From contig OU612072.1 of assembly GCA_914767715.1 (NCBI GenBank), positions 10,666,001-10,726,000 of the forward strand: a stretch of DNA of 60,000 nucleotides, given 5' to 3'. The notes beneath the pieces were generated by a model, which saw only the letters and a list, made by a program, of their open reading frames with translations, had not been told where the DNA came from and ran no database searches. Shown here one piece after another: positions 43,916-55,776 of this stretch; the stretch's first letter is position 1, and every line of letters begins with the position of its first letter. The DNA is from Membranipora membranacea. Its lineage: Eukaryota; Bryozoa; Gymnolaemata; Cheilostomatida; Membraniporidae. Position numbers and translations under genes: made by a program.

Positions 43916-45320
43916 CTATTACACATTATCCATCTATAGTATTCATAATCTTTGGTTATATTTTGCACTGCAGACTATTAATGGCCATACAATACACTGA
44001 TAGTCTACACTGCCTCAGAAATTAATTCCACTAGCAGATTCTGAAAAGGCCATGGCCCCATGCCATTTTGGCTTTTAGCGTAACAAATTCTTACAGTGTA
44101 ATGCTAGATAACCAAGCCTTTGCTTGCCAATGCATTAATACGACCTTTTTTCTTTATATTTCAGAATGAAATGTCAACATGCTAAAGACTTGACCATCTG
44201 ATACTAAAACCCCACTATCCTTCTATAAATGCTTTGAGAGAAATTAATTTTACTTATTTAAAGGAGGATAATAATTTGCACCTCTCAAGCAGCTTATAGC
44301 TGGATTTTGTTAGTTATATCTCTTATATTTCGGTCCACTAGACTGAACATCAAGCATGCGATAGCCGTTCTACAATGCAAATAAATTCCAATGTATATTT
44401 AAAACAACTAATTTTTTCAAGAGCATTTTGGCTTAAAATTGCTTGGTGTCTTCCCAATCTATGAAATGTCACAATTTTAAAACTTTTAACAAAAACTGAT
44501 GATTTTAAATCAATTTGATTATAAATAAACTCTTCAATTAAGACACACAAAATTAGCTATTATTAGGTTGTCCCTGCTAGTGAATAAATACAACTAGCAG
44601 TAATAGGATATCACAAGGAGCAATAAGAAATGATACTGTAACTCAAAATGCAATTATGTGCAAAAGGATGTTGAGGCCTGAAACAGTAAGAGCCAGTGAA
44701 ATTTTCAAATTAGGTTGCAGTATGTGACTGCTTCAAACAACAATACAAACAATATATACAATATTATAAATGATGAAGCTATTTAACTTTGGAAAATTCC
44801 CTGCTGGTAAACCAAAAATAATATTAGAAATCGGAAATTTAAGTTGCAGTCGGACGTTAGCAAATCAGGAGCAAAAATGTGTACACTTTCTGTGCTCACG
44901 AAATGTAACTCATATTCTAAGGTTTAAGTTTGAGTCAAGAGCTGAGCGATATGTTTGTTTCGTCATGTTTTATTGACGGCTCTTGATTTCATATGTCCAT
45001 CATTCTCTCAATCACAGGCACTGTAATGCACAGTCTCAAAGCTTTATTTCCAAGTGGCTATTGCTGTTCTGTGGTGAAGTAGGCTACGATCAGAAGCTAC
45101 ATGTTGCTGTATAGTTCTCAAAAAATCCACATATTGTAGGTAAAGTAATACTTCCGATGTAATTCTCTCATCTGGCATTATTTAGCAGAAGCGTTGAGGC
45201 TGCGTATAGCAGCCAGTTTGATTTTTGTTTTTCTCAGCTGTGTACTGGCTTGAAGTTGATACAGTTATGTCTTGTAAGGTCTTGTGAGGTGATTCATTGA
45301 TAGAAGTGATCTTGTTGTTT

Positions 45321-45509
45321 TTATGAAATCGATTGAACTAACCGCATACTAGGCTTAGAGGATGGGCTACAACTTGATATAAGTTTAATCCCAGTCAAAG
45401 ACTGTGATAGAAATACTGGAATATAGTCCTGTAGTTTTGTTGTCGGAGATTGCTTCGGCTGTGAGATGAAAGTGAAAATGTAAGGAACGCCTTCACATTT
45501 CATTGCCAT
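45321..45509 (-). CDS. Small conserved ORF in unit 1, possible exon
   Basis: The frame begins MAMKCEGVPYIFTFISQPKQ and runs on through SPTTKLQDYIPVFLSQSLTG to MRLVQ. It is nearly identical to the frame in unit 2: two differences, one synonymous (Gly GGC/GGT) and one Ser/Thr. In unit 1 it runs out of the duplicated segment after about 60 codons. No known domain is recognised. It may be a first exon or a short peptide gene; coding status is unproven. Confidence 0.35.
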   Translation of the reverse strand: MAMKCEGVPYIFTFISQPKQSPTTKLQDYIPVFLSQSLTGIKLISSCSPSSKPSMRLVQSIS

Positions 45510-46999
45510 TGCATAATTTCAAGCAATCTCAGTGTCATAATGATTAGATGGCGTGACAATTTGAATAGCAAATAATTTTCTGTCAATTTCTCTTTTTCAT
45601 ATGGCACCTAATTAAAAGCAGTTTTTCTCTTTGACACATTTTATCATTTTACAATTAATTATTGCTATTTATTGTAAATTTTGGCATCATAGTTGAAAAT
45701 GTTACGCACAACTGTGAAAAGGAGGACATAACCTGGCACCATTTATTGTCATGCAGAGGAAGTATAGATTATGATTGATGAGCATTTTCCAAACAATAAT
45801 GTCGTGTTTGAGACGGCTTCTTTCGATCTAAAGTAAGCTTTGAAGTGAACCTACGTAATTGTGATCAAGATGGTAATGTTATTCCATTTCTCTAATAATA
45901 AGGCTGAGGTCTACGCACAATATTAGCCTGAGAAACACCGATTTAGAAAATCAATTATCCCGACAATCTGTTAACGCAGTAACTTTACAGCAAATGAGAC
46001 ATATTAGCATTCAATAATATTACCAAGCTGTGTTGAAAAAACTTTCCTGGGAATCATGTGTCGCATACAACAATTCGATATGATCAAATTTCTTCCATTG
46101 TTCCAAGACATGAATAGAACACTGAAAAGAAAATTCACATAACTCATAATATACTTAACTTTAGAACTGTAGACTTGCAATACAACATGTGGTATATTAG
46201 TGAAACTTTTTATTTGACCACAAAACAATGGGATCCAGGACCATTATCAACTCCAATATATTTATACAACATTAACGATTAGACAAAACTAACTCAACAA
46301 TTGCGCCAAATGAATAAATTGATACCCAAGACTGAGACCTTAATCTAAAATATATGTTTATATATCACAAGATTAGTAAAGCTGATGAAACTATATCTAG
46401 TAAAGTATCATTAGCCTGCTTTGCAATTAGCTTATTAGTACATTGTTAGGTGTCAGCTGACTAGTAATTTCTTAAATATGTCGACTGCTGAAACTTTGAG
46501 ATTAGATATTATAAAAATGTTACTGTGACCCTAAAAGATACCAAAAGGCAGAAAACTCAAGCTCACCATTAAAACAGAATAACATTGTTCTTGTATAACA
46601 GTTGGAAAGGCCTGATAGTTTTACTGATAATAATGACATATGTGCCATCCAGGGTATCGCAAGTTTTTGGCAGGTGCATTTGCTTTGGATGACTAAAATT
46701 AATTATGGGATGGCTTGCTCCATGAAGTTTCGCAATGAATGAAGCTCTAAACCAGTGATGATTGGTCTCGGCCCATTTAAAGTCACAATTGTCAACCTTT
46801 TAATTTGCTCCGGGTAGAGATAGCTGAGTCACTCAGTAAATTATACTTCACAGTCCAAAAATGACCCTTGTGTTGTCTTTCCAAATTTGTTAAATTTTCT
46901 ATTTCAAAGTTACTCTCTCTCCCTTACAACTTGTTCTGTGTGGACCTTAGAGTTTATTTACATGATAGTTGAAGGTGTACAGTCTCCATCAATCAATTC
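45333..46999. repeat. Tandem duplication, unit 1 (1.67 kb)
   Basis: This unit matches 47000-48617 almost throughout. Both begin with GAACTAACCGCATACTAGGC and end near TCCATCAATCAATTCTTGAAC. Unit 1 carries a 128-bp block (about 46343-46470) that unit 2 lacks and misses a block of about 125 bp that unit 2 has (about 47276-47400). Confidence 0.9.
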
Positions 47000-47176
47000 T
47001 TGAACTAACCGCATACTAGGCTTAGAGGTTGGGCTACAACTTGATATAAGTTTAATCCCAGTCAAAGACTGTGATAGAAATACTGGAATATAGTCCTGTA
47101 GTTTTGTTGTCGGAGATTGCTTCGGCTGTGAGATGAAAGTGAAAATGTAAGGAACACCTTCACATTTCATTGCCAT
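46958..47176 (-). CDS. Small conserved ORF in unit 2
   Basis: This is the same 59-codon frame as in unit 1, here extended across the unit junction by ELIDGDCTPSTIM and ended by TAA. The overlapping sequence ATGTAAATAAAC puts an AATAAA at the stop. The product is unknown. Conservation between copies may simply reflect recent duplication. Confidence 0.35.
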   Translation of the reverse strand: MAMKCEGVPYIFTFISQPKQSPTTKLQDYIPVFLSQSLTGIKLISSCSPTSKPSMRLVQELIDGDCTPSTIM

Positions 47177-48617
47177 TGCATAATTTCAAGCAATCTCAGT
47201 GTCATAATGGCGTGACAATTTGAATAGCCAATAATTTTCTGTCAATAATTAAAAGCAGTTTTTCTCTTTGACACATGTCAACAGTTGTTTGGTGCTTTGA
47301 TTTAAATCACTTGGGGAGTGGGTTGTTAATAGAAGCTGTGGCATTTTACGGGCGGCTTTGACGTGAACCTGCATATTTGTGATTGGCTGGGGAATTTTTT
47401 TTATCGTTTTACAATTAATTATTGCTATTTATTGTAAATTTTGGCATCATAGTTGAAAATGTTACGCACAACTGTGAAAAGGAGGACATGACCTGGCACC
47501 ATTTATTGTCATGCAGAGGAAGTATGGATTACGATTGATGAGCATTTTCCAAACAATAATGCCGTGTTTCGATCTAAAATAAGCTTTGAAGTGAACCTAC
47601 GTAATTGTGATCAAGATGGTAATGTTATTCCATTTCTCTAATAATTAGGCTGAGGTCTACGCACAATATTAGCCTGAGAATCACCGATTTAGAACATCAA
47701 TTATCTCGACGATCTGTTAACGCAGTAACTTTACAGGAAATGAGACACATAAGCATCCAATAATATTACCAAGCTGTGTTGAAAAAATTTTCCAGGGAAT
47801 CATGTGTCGCATACAACTATTCGATATGATCAAATTTCTTCCATTGTTCCAAGACATGAATAGAACACTGAAAAGCAAATTCACATAACCCATAATATAC
47901 TTAACTTTAGAACTGTAGACTTGCAATACAACATGTGGTATATTAGTGAAACTTTTTATTTGACCACAAAATAATGGGATCCAGGACCATTATCAACTCC
48001 AATATATTTATACAACATTAACGATTAGACAAAACTAACTCAACAATTGCGCCAAATGAATAAATTGATACCCAAGACTGAGGCCTTAAATATGTCGACT
48101 GCTGAAACTTTGAGATTAGAAATTATAAAAATGTTACTGTGACCCTAAAAGATACCGAAAAGCAGCAAACTCATCCTCACCATTAAAACAGAGTAACATT
48201 GTTCTTGTATAACAGTTGGAAAGGCCTGATGGTTTCACTGATAATAATGACATATGTGCCATCCAGGGTATCGCAAGTTTTTGGCTGGTACATTTGCTTT
48301 GGATGACTAAAATTAATTATGGGATGGCTTGCTCCATGAAGTTTCGGAATGAATGAAGCTCTAAACCAGTGATGATTGGTCTAGACCCATTTAAAGTCAC
48401 AATTGTCAACCTTTTAATTTGCTCCGGGTAGAGATAGCTGAGTCACTCAGTAAATTATACTTCACAGTCCAAAAATGACCCTTGTGTTGTCTTTCCAAAT
48501 TTGTTAAATTTCCTATATCAAAGTTACTCTCTCTCCCTTACAACTTGTTCTGTGTGGACCTTAGAGTTCATTTACAAGATAGTTGAAGGTGTACAGTGTC
48601 CATCAATCAATTCTTGA
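47000..48617. repeat. Tandem duplication, unit 2 (1.62 kb)
   Basis: Second unit of the duplication. Its private block at 47276-47400 (TGTCAACAGTTGTTTGGTGC ... GATTGGCTGGGGAATTTTTT) also occurs at 59091-59215, so unit 2 probably keeps the ancestral form there and unit 1 has a deletion. Confidence 0.9.
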
Positions 48618-50660
48618 ACAAACTAATTTATTATCATGAACAAAAAAGTAAACAGTTATGTCCCTCAAAAAATCACTATTGGCTGGAAGTGATTGCTTAC
48701 TTTTTGCACTAAATATTAAGTCCATCAGGCAGAATTATAATAACAGGAATGATTCAAACTGATAAGTAAGATGGTTATGATCAATCAAAAATTAAATGTC
48801 TCCAAATATCAGAATCTTTACACGCATACAAGGTTTTGCCTGTACACAGTATTATTTCACACTCAAAGCACCAAGCAGAACAATCAATCGAGTCAATTTT
48901 GGTTAAATAACTTTCCATCAACCCTATCACTAGCAAATAAAAATTGCGGCCCGTGCAAGCAGTTGGACACTTGCTATTTGAATTAATATTCACAGTTCAA
49001 ATTCAATACTACTGGCTCTAACTTAAACTGGAATGGTTGAAGTTATTGAGTTGATGGATTAAATGAGGTCGCATTATTCATCTACCGGTACTTGAATCAA
49101 CCTACTTTATCCATTTGTGTTCACAATTATTAGAGCAAAGTTTGAGTCAAAGATACTCACCAAACAATTGTAAAATATTTTAATCCTTGGAAACACACAA
49201 GAAATCCTGACACTATGGCATTTCAAACAAGGATTAACTGAGGACACAATGTCAATTAAAGATTATTGAAGTTTTCCAGGGTTGGTTCAAAAATTAATCA
49301 CTGTCTCTGAAGCAAAATATTAATCTTTAGAATGGGTTGGGCAGTGCAATTGATTTCGACAAAATAAATTTCACCTTCAAGTGCAAAGAAGCCCAAATAG
49401 TAGTAATTGTATTGGTAATATAAAGGCATCTATTATTCATATATATATAATAGCTCCGTTTTTAGTTACAAGTTGATTATGATCAGGTAAAAACCAGAGA
49501 AGGCATGAGGGATTTTGTTTCGCAGCTTAATTTGATTTTAATTTGGGCATAAAATCTTCAAAATGGAGTGACAAATAGCTCCTCAGCCATATGCCATCAA
49601 CAGCTTGAAGTCAGTACGGTTAGTTGGGAATCCAGATAAATGACAAATTGAAAGGTATTTACTATGGTATCTACTGCCATGAGGATGTTGTTCACTGTTT
49701 GCATGATTGTTGTGGTGCCACGCCGAGAGCAAGTGCTAACAGTGGCTGTATCCTTGGCCCATGATAGTACTCAAAATTTTATCACGCTAGCCTAGAACTT
49801 TAGCCATCATTCTGTAAGCCAATGCCACTAATCATATCTTGTATGCCTACATGTAAAGATAAGAGCACTGCATAGTAAATCATTTGATTGTAGGACTCAA
49901 CAGAAAGACATTGCGACAAAGCAAACCAAAGCAATTATGGGATTATGTTGACTGAATCTTGTCACCAAACAATAGCTAACCCACCTGTGTTTAAAAACAT
50001 TTTTAATTAGCCGCACAATTACACATTAAAATTATGAAAGGCAACACATGATAACACTCTCTGAGAAGTATGCTGTGTTACAATTGTAATTGCTAGCTGT
50101 GTTAAATTTCGTCCAGCCCCTATCATAATTCTCACTTATGAATCCCTATTCTCAGTACCAAGATCTGTACATATTTTGGTCACCTTCATATCAGGATAGG
50201 TTCAATGCATTTCAGTAGTCATAGATCAGGTTCTTGCTAAAATCTGTAATTAATGAGCAACCCATGTCTGCCTATTTGTCAAGTCTATAGCCCAGCAGAA
50301 GCCAAAGAACCATAATCTCAGACACATTTAATTTTCGCCAACTTTTAATTAGCACCCAAATAACTGGTAAAACAACTCCAGGTACAATTTGTGAATGGTC
50401 AAGCGTCCGTGAATTCTATCTTGTAGGGTAAAAATCCTGTTACATTGGATATTCCTGCGACACTTTCAGGATCTAGAAGTTCACTTTAAATCATTCAGCC
50501 AATAACCAAAATTGGTTGACTACTAAACAAAATATGGTTGGTTACATAAATGGTTGACTAAATTGAAGGGGTCTTATAGCGTACGACATCTTAAAGCACT
50601 CCTACCTTGTACAGGAGTGCGCTAAATAGATGTGGTAATTCTTATTCTACTGTAAGCATA
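48618..50660. other. Stretch without a supported gene
   Basis: This is AT-rich DNA with short, unsupported frames. A (TA)n stretch lies at 49438-49450. A GCACTCCT/AGGAGTGC hairpin lies at about 50594-50620. Confidence 0.35.
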
Positions 50661-50663
50661 TTC

Positions 50664-51158
50664 TCATTTGCCCCAAAAGGGGTCTAGAATAGCAATACAG
50701 TTGATATTATTATCATTATGAGTGGTGGATATATTGGATGTCTTAAGGTAAAGGCTACAATTTCTGCAACCAGATTGCTCTCTGTGTGTAGGCAGGTCAG
50801 AGTTACCCGCACCCATGATCGTCAATGCAAGCGCGCTGAGTGACTTACACTCTAAACCTTTTGTTAGCACTCCTACCAAAGACGTATACCCCTTTGTGTT
50901 GGCTGAATAAACTATCACAATACAGAGTTCCTATCTAAGGAAGATCTTTCGGAACCGGAGGCATGTGTCGACAGGATCCACGTTTACACTAGCTTGATAA
51001 GCGCTTCTAGATAGCAGGACTAAGGAGGCTCTACTGGTCGTAGAGCAACTTTCCTCTATTGAATAGTATATAACCCATACACTTTCCTGACGATCAGATA
51101 TTTGACAAAGTTCAAAATCCTGAGTTAAATTCGGTGTGGATCCAAACTTTATCCGCAT
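50664..51158 (-). pseudogene. Possible intronless relative of the minus-strand gene at 54.6-56.9 kb
   Basis: Two adjacent minus-strand frames carry, in order, QESVWVIYYS...LLSRSAYQ (near 51087-51010) and YTSLVGVLTKGLECKSLSAL (near 50890-50832). The exon candidates at 56820-56897, 55936-56040 and 54599-54684, if spliced, give ESVWVVYSR...NSRSAYS, then GGLNSVLRNLDVP, then SGSKCNDLSAL in the same order. Here the pieces are contiguous (about 256 nt), as in a processed copy, and are broken by a stop and frame change. The similarity is short and was judged by eye. Confidence 0.3.
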
Positions 51159-51159
51159 G

Positions 51160-52934
51160 TGACAGGGATAAACTAGCTCAATATCTTAGCCATATACATG
51201 GAAATTTCAACTATTCTATACATGAATAAACTTCTTAAGATATTTAACATTGAAGTAAGATGGGAAACAAATATAAGACTGCAATTGTGCCTAAGACTTA
51301 TTTTCAATTTTGATTTTTCCTGTTGATATTTTCTGCTAAATTACTGAATTTGAATCATCACCATTGATAATTCATTTCATGATCAGAATATTTTGTAATA
51401 ATAAATGAAGTATCAAAAATTTGTAATCTTTAATATTAACTGTATTAGGCTCCCTGTAGCGATTAAAATTGTGCTTGTTGCATTTTGGAAACAGGATTAT
51501 TGTGCTCCATATCTTGATTGATTTGAAAGCTTGTTGTATAAAAAGGGCTTTGCTTAGACAAAGAGAGTAATCGAAGGCTATGCTCTCTGATGTATTGCGC
51601 AATCGTAAGTGTTCCGCAGTCACGTTTTAAAAAAATTGATAAACATGTTAAATTTTGTCTGTGTACAATTCACATTGATGCTAAAAAACAAAGTTTAATC
51701 AGGAGGCGATAATCACTTATTTCAGCCGATACTTAATAAACTGAGGAGGGAATTTGCCATGTTGCGTGAAGCATGGTGCTATCATTTTATAAGTTTCAAC
51801 GCTAAGGATATACATTTGTAAGATTAGTGATAAAATTGGAGCAAAGCCTTAGTATTAATACCTTTAGTCCAAAGACAGTTTAACTAGATGTATGAGCGAA
51901 TTTGTTGCCCTCAATTATTTGTTAAATAAAAATAGGGACAAGCTGGCCCAGGATAGCAAATTAATGTGAAAACTGATAAATAATTTGAGCATCATGTTAT
52001 GTCATCAATATCAATGATTCTTCTTTACATATTATCAGTTGTTGCAAAATACTCAATATAAAATTCAGCTCAACTTAAATATTCGTTGTTAAAGCTGTGT
52101 TGTGAGATAACAATACCAGTCCAATGTCCAAATATTATTATCATTGAAATGTATAGACGATAGCCTTAGACAATGGATGAATGCTATGTGTATTCATCGA
52201 ATTGTCAGTTTGCCAGTCTAAACTAGGCCACAGCTAGAAGTTTAAACTTCAGAACTTTATACTTCTAAACTTCTAAATTGCTAAAAAAAATTAGTTTCTT
52301 TGCAATAACTCTCCTCATAGAAGGCAGAATCTATTTTAGTAACAATGTGTACCCAGCATCAACATGACGAACAATCTGTGAATTTTCGAGTTAACACGCC
52401 AATGTTTGACCATATATAATTTCGTCGAAAGACAAAAATTAAAAATGCTTCAAAAAGTACTGTTTTTTTAGAATTTGGTGTTACATGTTTTAAGATATAG
52501 CAACATGTAATTAAAAGAAATATACTTGCAGGTTTATAGGAGGCTACGTGAGGTTTTGAAGAGTTGAAGGCAAATTAACTGTGAAGTTTGCTTGTGATGA
52601 ATAACAAAATGAAATGGAAGCGGCATATGTTGATTGTTTTACACAAAACTTTACTTTACTTTAATTATTGTGTATTTTTAGTCTCAGTTAGGTTTATTTA
52701 ACCATTCATGTTCAGGATAATCAAATTATTTTTTCAAATATCATGCAGCCTTCTGCAAGAATTTCAGCTCCAGGTTAGCTATATTACAAGCAAGTATCGA
52801 TCAATCTTCATCAGCTGGCAATTTTTTGTATAAAATTATTAAACCACTGACATAGAATGTAAATATATGCTATTACCAGTACCACACTGTGAATAAGAAA
52901 GGCCCTTTCATGTTGTAAGGCTGTCATGTCATGT
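51160..52934. other. Stretch without a supported gene
   Basis: Nothing supportable is seen. Around 52230-52280 there is a small AGAAGTTTAAACTTC palindrome followed by related short repeats. Confidence 0.35.
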
Positions 52935-53150
52935 CATGCTGGCATCATTTATTGTCATGCAGAAGAAGTAGGGGTTACAATCAGGGTTCTCAACCTTTTG
53001 GGTAGCAAAATCCGAGCTCTCAGGTGCAAAGCACCTGAGCCGAGGCGCAAAGCGCCGAGACAATCAGCTGGGGGGTTTGGGGGCGCTGTAAGCCTCTCCA
53101 ACGGGGTCCGGGGTTGAGCACCGGTCGCCAACGCATTTGCAATCATTTAG
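52935..53150. repeat. Composite repeat with GC-rich hairpin module
   Basis: Bases 52935-52975 match a piece of the 45.3-48.6 kb repeat (TTATTGTCATGCAGAAGAAG). Then comes a GC-rich module with two perfect AAA-loop hairpins, CTCAGGTGC-AAA-GCACCTGAG and GGCGC-AAA-GCGCC, followed by a G-rich run and ACGGGGTCCGGGG. Part of this module (AAAATCCGAGCT) recurs near 59000, also next to a piece of the same repeat family. It looks like a short dispersed element, not a gene. Confidence 0.6.
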
Positions 53151-53270
53151 AGTAAAATATCGAAGCAGAATTGATAGAAATGATAGTGTTTGAGGCTTAT
53201 ATTTTCACCTATTGTTTTGGCAAATGTCTTGTGCATGGCCGCTACTTCTAACATCAGAAGAATCACTTAC

Positions 53271-53410
53271 CCTAACCTAACAACAACTTCATCATTCTCC
53301 TCATCAGTCTCATGCTTTTTCTTCCTGTTCTTGGGGATCCTCACTACACTGCTTTCATTTGATGAAGTAGCTCTTCGTTTGTTCTGTTTACCTGACTTTT
53401 TAGGAGGCAT
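53271..53410 (-). CDS. Probable first coding exon of a basic nuclear-type protein
   Basis: On the minus strand, ATG (53410-53408) opens MPPKKSGKQNKRRATSSNES, then VVRIPKNRKKKHETDEENDE and VVVRL, and meets a consensus donor GG|GTAAGT in phase 2. Lys/Arg clusters (KQNKRR, KNRKKK) look like nuclear localisation signals, and an acidic patch follows. Composition and donor together make coding likely. I could not find the next exon downstream. The + strand frame covering this region is its shadow. Confidence 0.5.
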
Positions 53411-54598
53411 TGTAGCAGAGAAGGATCAGTTTACCAGGTGGAAGGAAGAAGTGTAGGACAGGACAGGGCCAGCATGGGGATTTCACACCTGTCTGCTAAA
53501 CCAATTATCTTATTTGTTTATTAGACCAGGAATAGCACTGCAGGAATTATAGACCAACTAATTTTATTAAAAATCTAAGCCTGAAAACATATTCATACTG
53601 TCTAGCGAGTACAATAAAATGTTTTATATTTAGCTGCTCAGGGCATATAAGGTAATTTTGTGAACCCGAGTTATCTCCACATCTCGAAAAGGCCAAAATT
53701 CATATAAATTATAAAGCGAAAAACTTCTTTTGTGGCTGGCATAAAAAGTTATCAAGCTACAGACCTCAAATTTTCAGGACACACTCACAAACTGTGTATT
53801 TCTTTGCCCCCCATGAAAATGGAATAATTGCATACATAAGCCGGCAGCAGGGCAGCAATTTATATCATTTTTGAACCATTTTCTGTAAAGCTTTCGATAT
53901 GTTGGTAGATATTTTCCTTGTTTACTAAAGAAAATAACCACTATGTTTCTCAGAAGATGAGTAATTTTATTACTTCAAGCCATTTTCTCGAAATGCAAAC
54001 TTTTCCTATTGAACTAACATTACTCCACTAGAATAATCCCACCATTGAAAGTGGGGTCCAATGGTATTGAAGTAACTCACGGTTTAATCTTCTGGCAATT
54101 TCTGGCGGGAAGCCATGGTTTATTAGCTACTGAATACCATCAAATCATCTTCTGATCTAAAACCAGATATTATATATATATACGGGTGTGAATATTGAGT
54201 TTTTTGAGATATTCATATATCACTCTAAATACAATAGGACGATAAACTTGATATTACATAATATTCAGGATAGTTGTCTAAAGATGATTTGCAGTAAATT
54301 ACTCCTCTAGCGGAGGTGGGAGTCTATATGAAGAAATGAGAGCAAATTTTAGCTTGCTTTAAATGTAGCTATTTGTGAATTTCCCCTGCTGCAAATACTT
54401 AACTCTCTTAGGGTATACACAATGTTACATTGACTGCCAGCAACTCACATTTCAGCACATAATATATAATATATTGACTATGGACCAAATTTGTTTCCCC
54501 TGAAACAGCTGAGGTCGGCTCAACAAATATGAATGGCTGAGGATGAATTTTTTTCCGCAATTCTTAGTTTTGGATTTTTTTACCAGATGTATTATTAC

Positions 54599-54684
54599 TG
54601 ATGAAAACCGTGTAAGCCCTCTTTCTTTCACCCTATCTAGATATGAAGTTAGGGCACTGAGATCATTGCATTTGGAGCCGGATT
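54599..54684 (-). CDS. Exon candidate of an unrecognised minus-strand gene
   Basis: The acceptor is ATGTTAG and the donor ATCA|GTAATA; the exon is 86 nt, phase 1 in and 0 out. It encodes SGSKCNDLSALTSYLDRVKE plus eight residues. It would join in frame to the exon at 55936-56040. The acceptor region and first codons recur in decayed form at about 56180-56250, so this exon was duplicated locally. Confidence 0.35.
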
Positions 54685-54944
54685 CTAACATTTTAACAAA
54701 TTACAAATAACACAACACTTAAAAACCAAAATCACAATCTGATCGCTCACCAGGTGAGTGAGCAATACCTGCTAGGGGTCTCACTTTCAAATCGTTCAGT
54801 CAATGATTGAACTATATACATTCTGAGCGAGCGATTTGGGAGTGATGTTGTCTAATTGAAAGACAAAGTGGGCAATAATTTCGAGTGATGCGATAGTGAT
54901 AATTTGCTTTAGTAAAGTATCGCTCTTTCTAATTGAAAGACACC

Positions 54945-55085
54945 CCTGATTGGCAAACTACAGAAGGCTACTAGTAGTGATAATAACTAACAGTTACTAG
55001 CTAGACTTCTTAGTTAGTCTACTCATTCTTCACGACTGAGTAGTAGAGTACTACTCTACTACTCAGTCGTGAAGAATGAGTAGAC
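54945..55085. repeat. Dispersed repeat, copy 1, ending in a palindrome
   Basis: From TTGGCAAACTACAGAAGGCT through ACTAGCTAGACTTCTTAGTT the stretch matches 58158-58262. In copy 1 the right end is a perfect palindrome (55017-55085). Copy 2 has only the first half followed by a shorter, imperfect end. Confidence 0.8.
55017..55085. repeat. Perfect palindrome, 34-bp arms, 1-base centre
   Basis: Bases 55017-55050 are the exact reverse complement of 55052-55085, with C at 55051 between them. The arms contain GACTGAGTAGTAGAGTA. It would form a very stable hairpin. Such perfect structures are usually young or artefactual, because they are unstable in genomes and clones. Confidence 0.9.
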
Positions 55086-55668
55086 TTACAGAGTAGTGTG
55101 AGAGTAGCTTACCACTTTATCTGATGAATACTTGTTCTTCCTACACTAACTGCCTTCAAGTTGTTTGACGCGGTAGTCAATGTCAATAGATGCCAACATC
55201 CTGCTAATCCAATGCCTCAGGTACGTTCTAAAATGTAAGGTACAGTAATCAAAATCAGGCAGATATAATGTTCATAAAAAGTTTCATAGAGGAGTAAAGT
55301 ATTCATAGGAGGATATTTTCTTCATTTTGCGCAGGCTTGAAAAAGCTAACTTCAAGAGTAGCAAACATACGCTCACCCTTTTTTTCTTTTTATGGACTTC
55401 AACCTTCACTAGCCAAAATTTAATGCTAGCTTACATTAAGTCATCTCAAGACTAGCTAAACTAAACTTTAGCTAATACTTACTCCCAAGGCTATACGTTT
55501 AGTTGACTATAAATTAGAAACAAGTTTTATGCTGTTTAATTTTTTTTAGGGCCTGTGACCTAGAATTACCCACACACCAACATATGTTGGGAAGTTAAAT
55601 GCCCCATGATAACCACAATCGAACAATTGACAATACTTTAAGAGACAGATTCCATTATCATTTCATTC

Positions 55669-55776
55669 ACCCCCCCCCCCTTCCTTCACCTGCAATCTAC
55701 CTCATCAATCTAATTAGTTAACCACTAATTAGGTTGATAAGGTAGATAGCAGGTGAAGGGAGGGAGGGAGGGGGGT
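55669..55776. repeat. Foldback element with C-run and G-run ends
   Basis: Left arm 55681-55718 (CCTTCACCTGCAATCTACCT...) pairs with right arm 55724-55761 (AGGTAGATAGCAGGTGAAGG) around a 5-base loop. It is flanked by a run of at least 10 C on the left and a GGGAGGGAGGGAGGGGGG stretch on the right, which could extend the stem. Confidence 0.8.

Larger units (their letters stand above)
42598..45332. other. Repeats and unassigned DNA outside the right arm
   Basis: No gene is firmly supported. The minus-strand frame 43003-43221 (MHDLKIRTDKNLGQLIVAAT...) looks moderately protein-like but has no splice or homology support. Simple repeats are present: (AAAGT)n at 42884-42909. Confidence 0.35.

Noticed and set aside
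53190-53456. Plus-strand 88-codon frame
   Set aside because: Antisense of the MPPKKSGK exon, which has better composition and a consensus donor.
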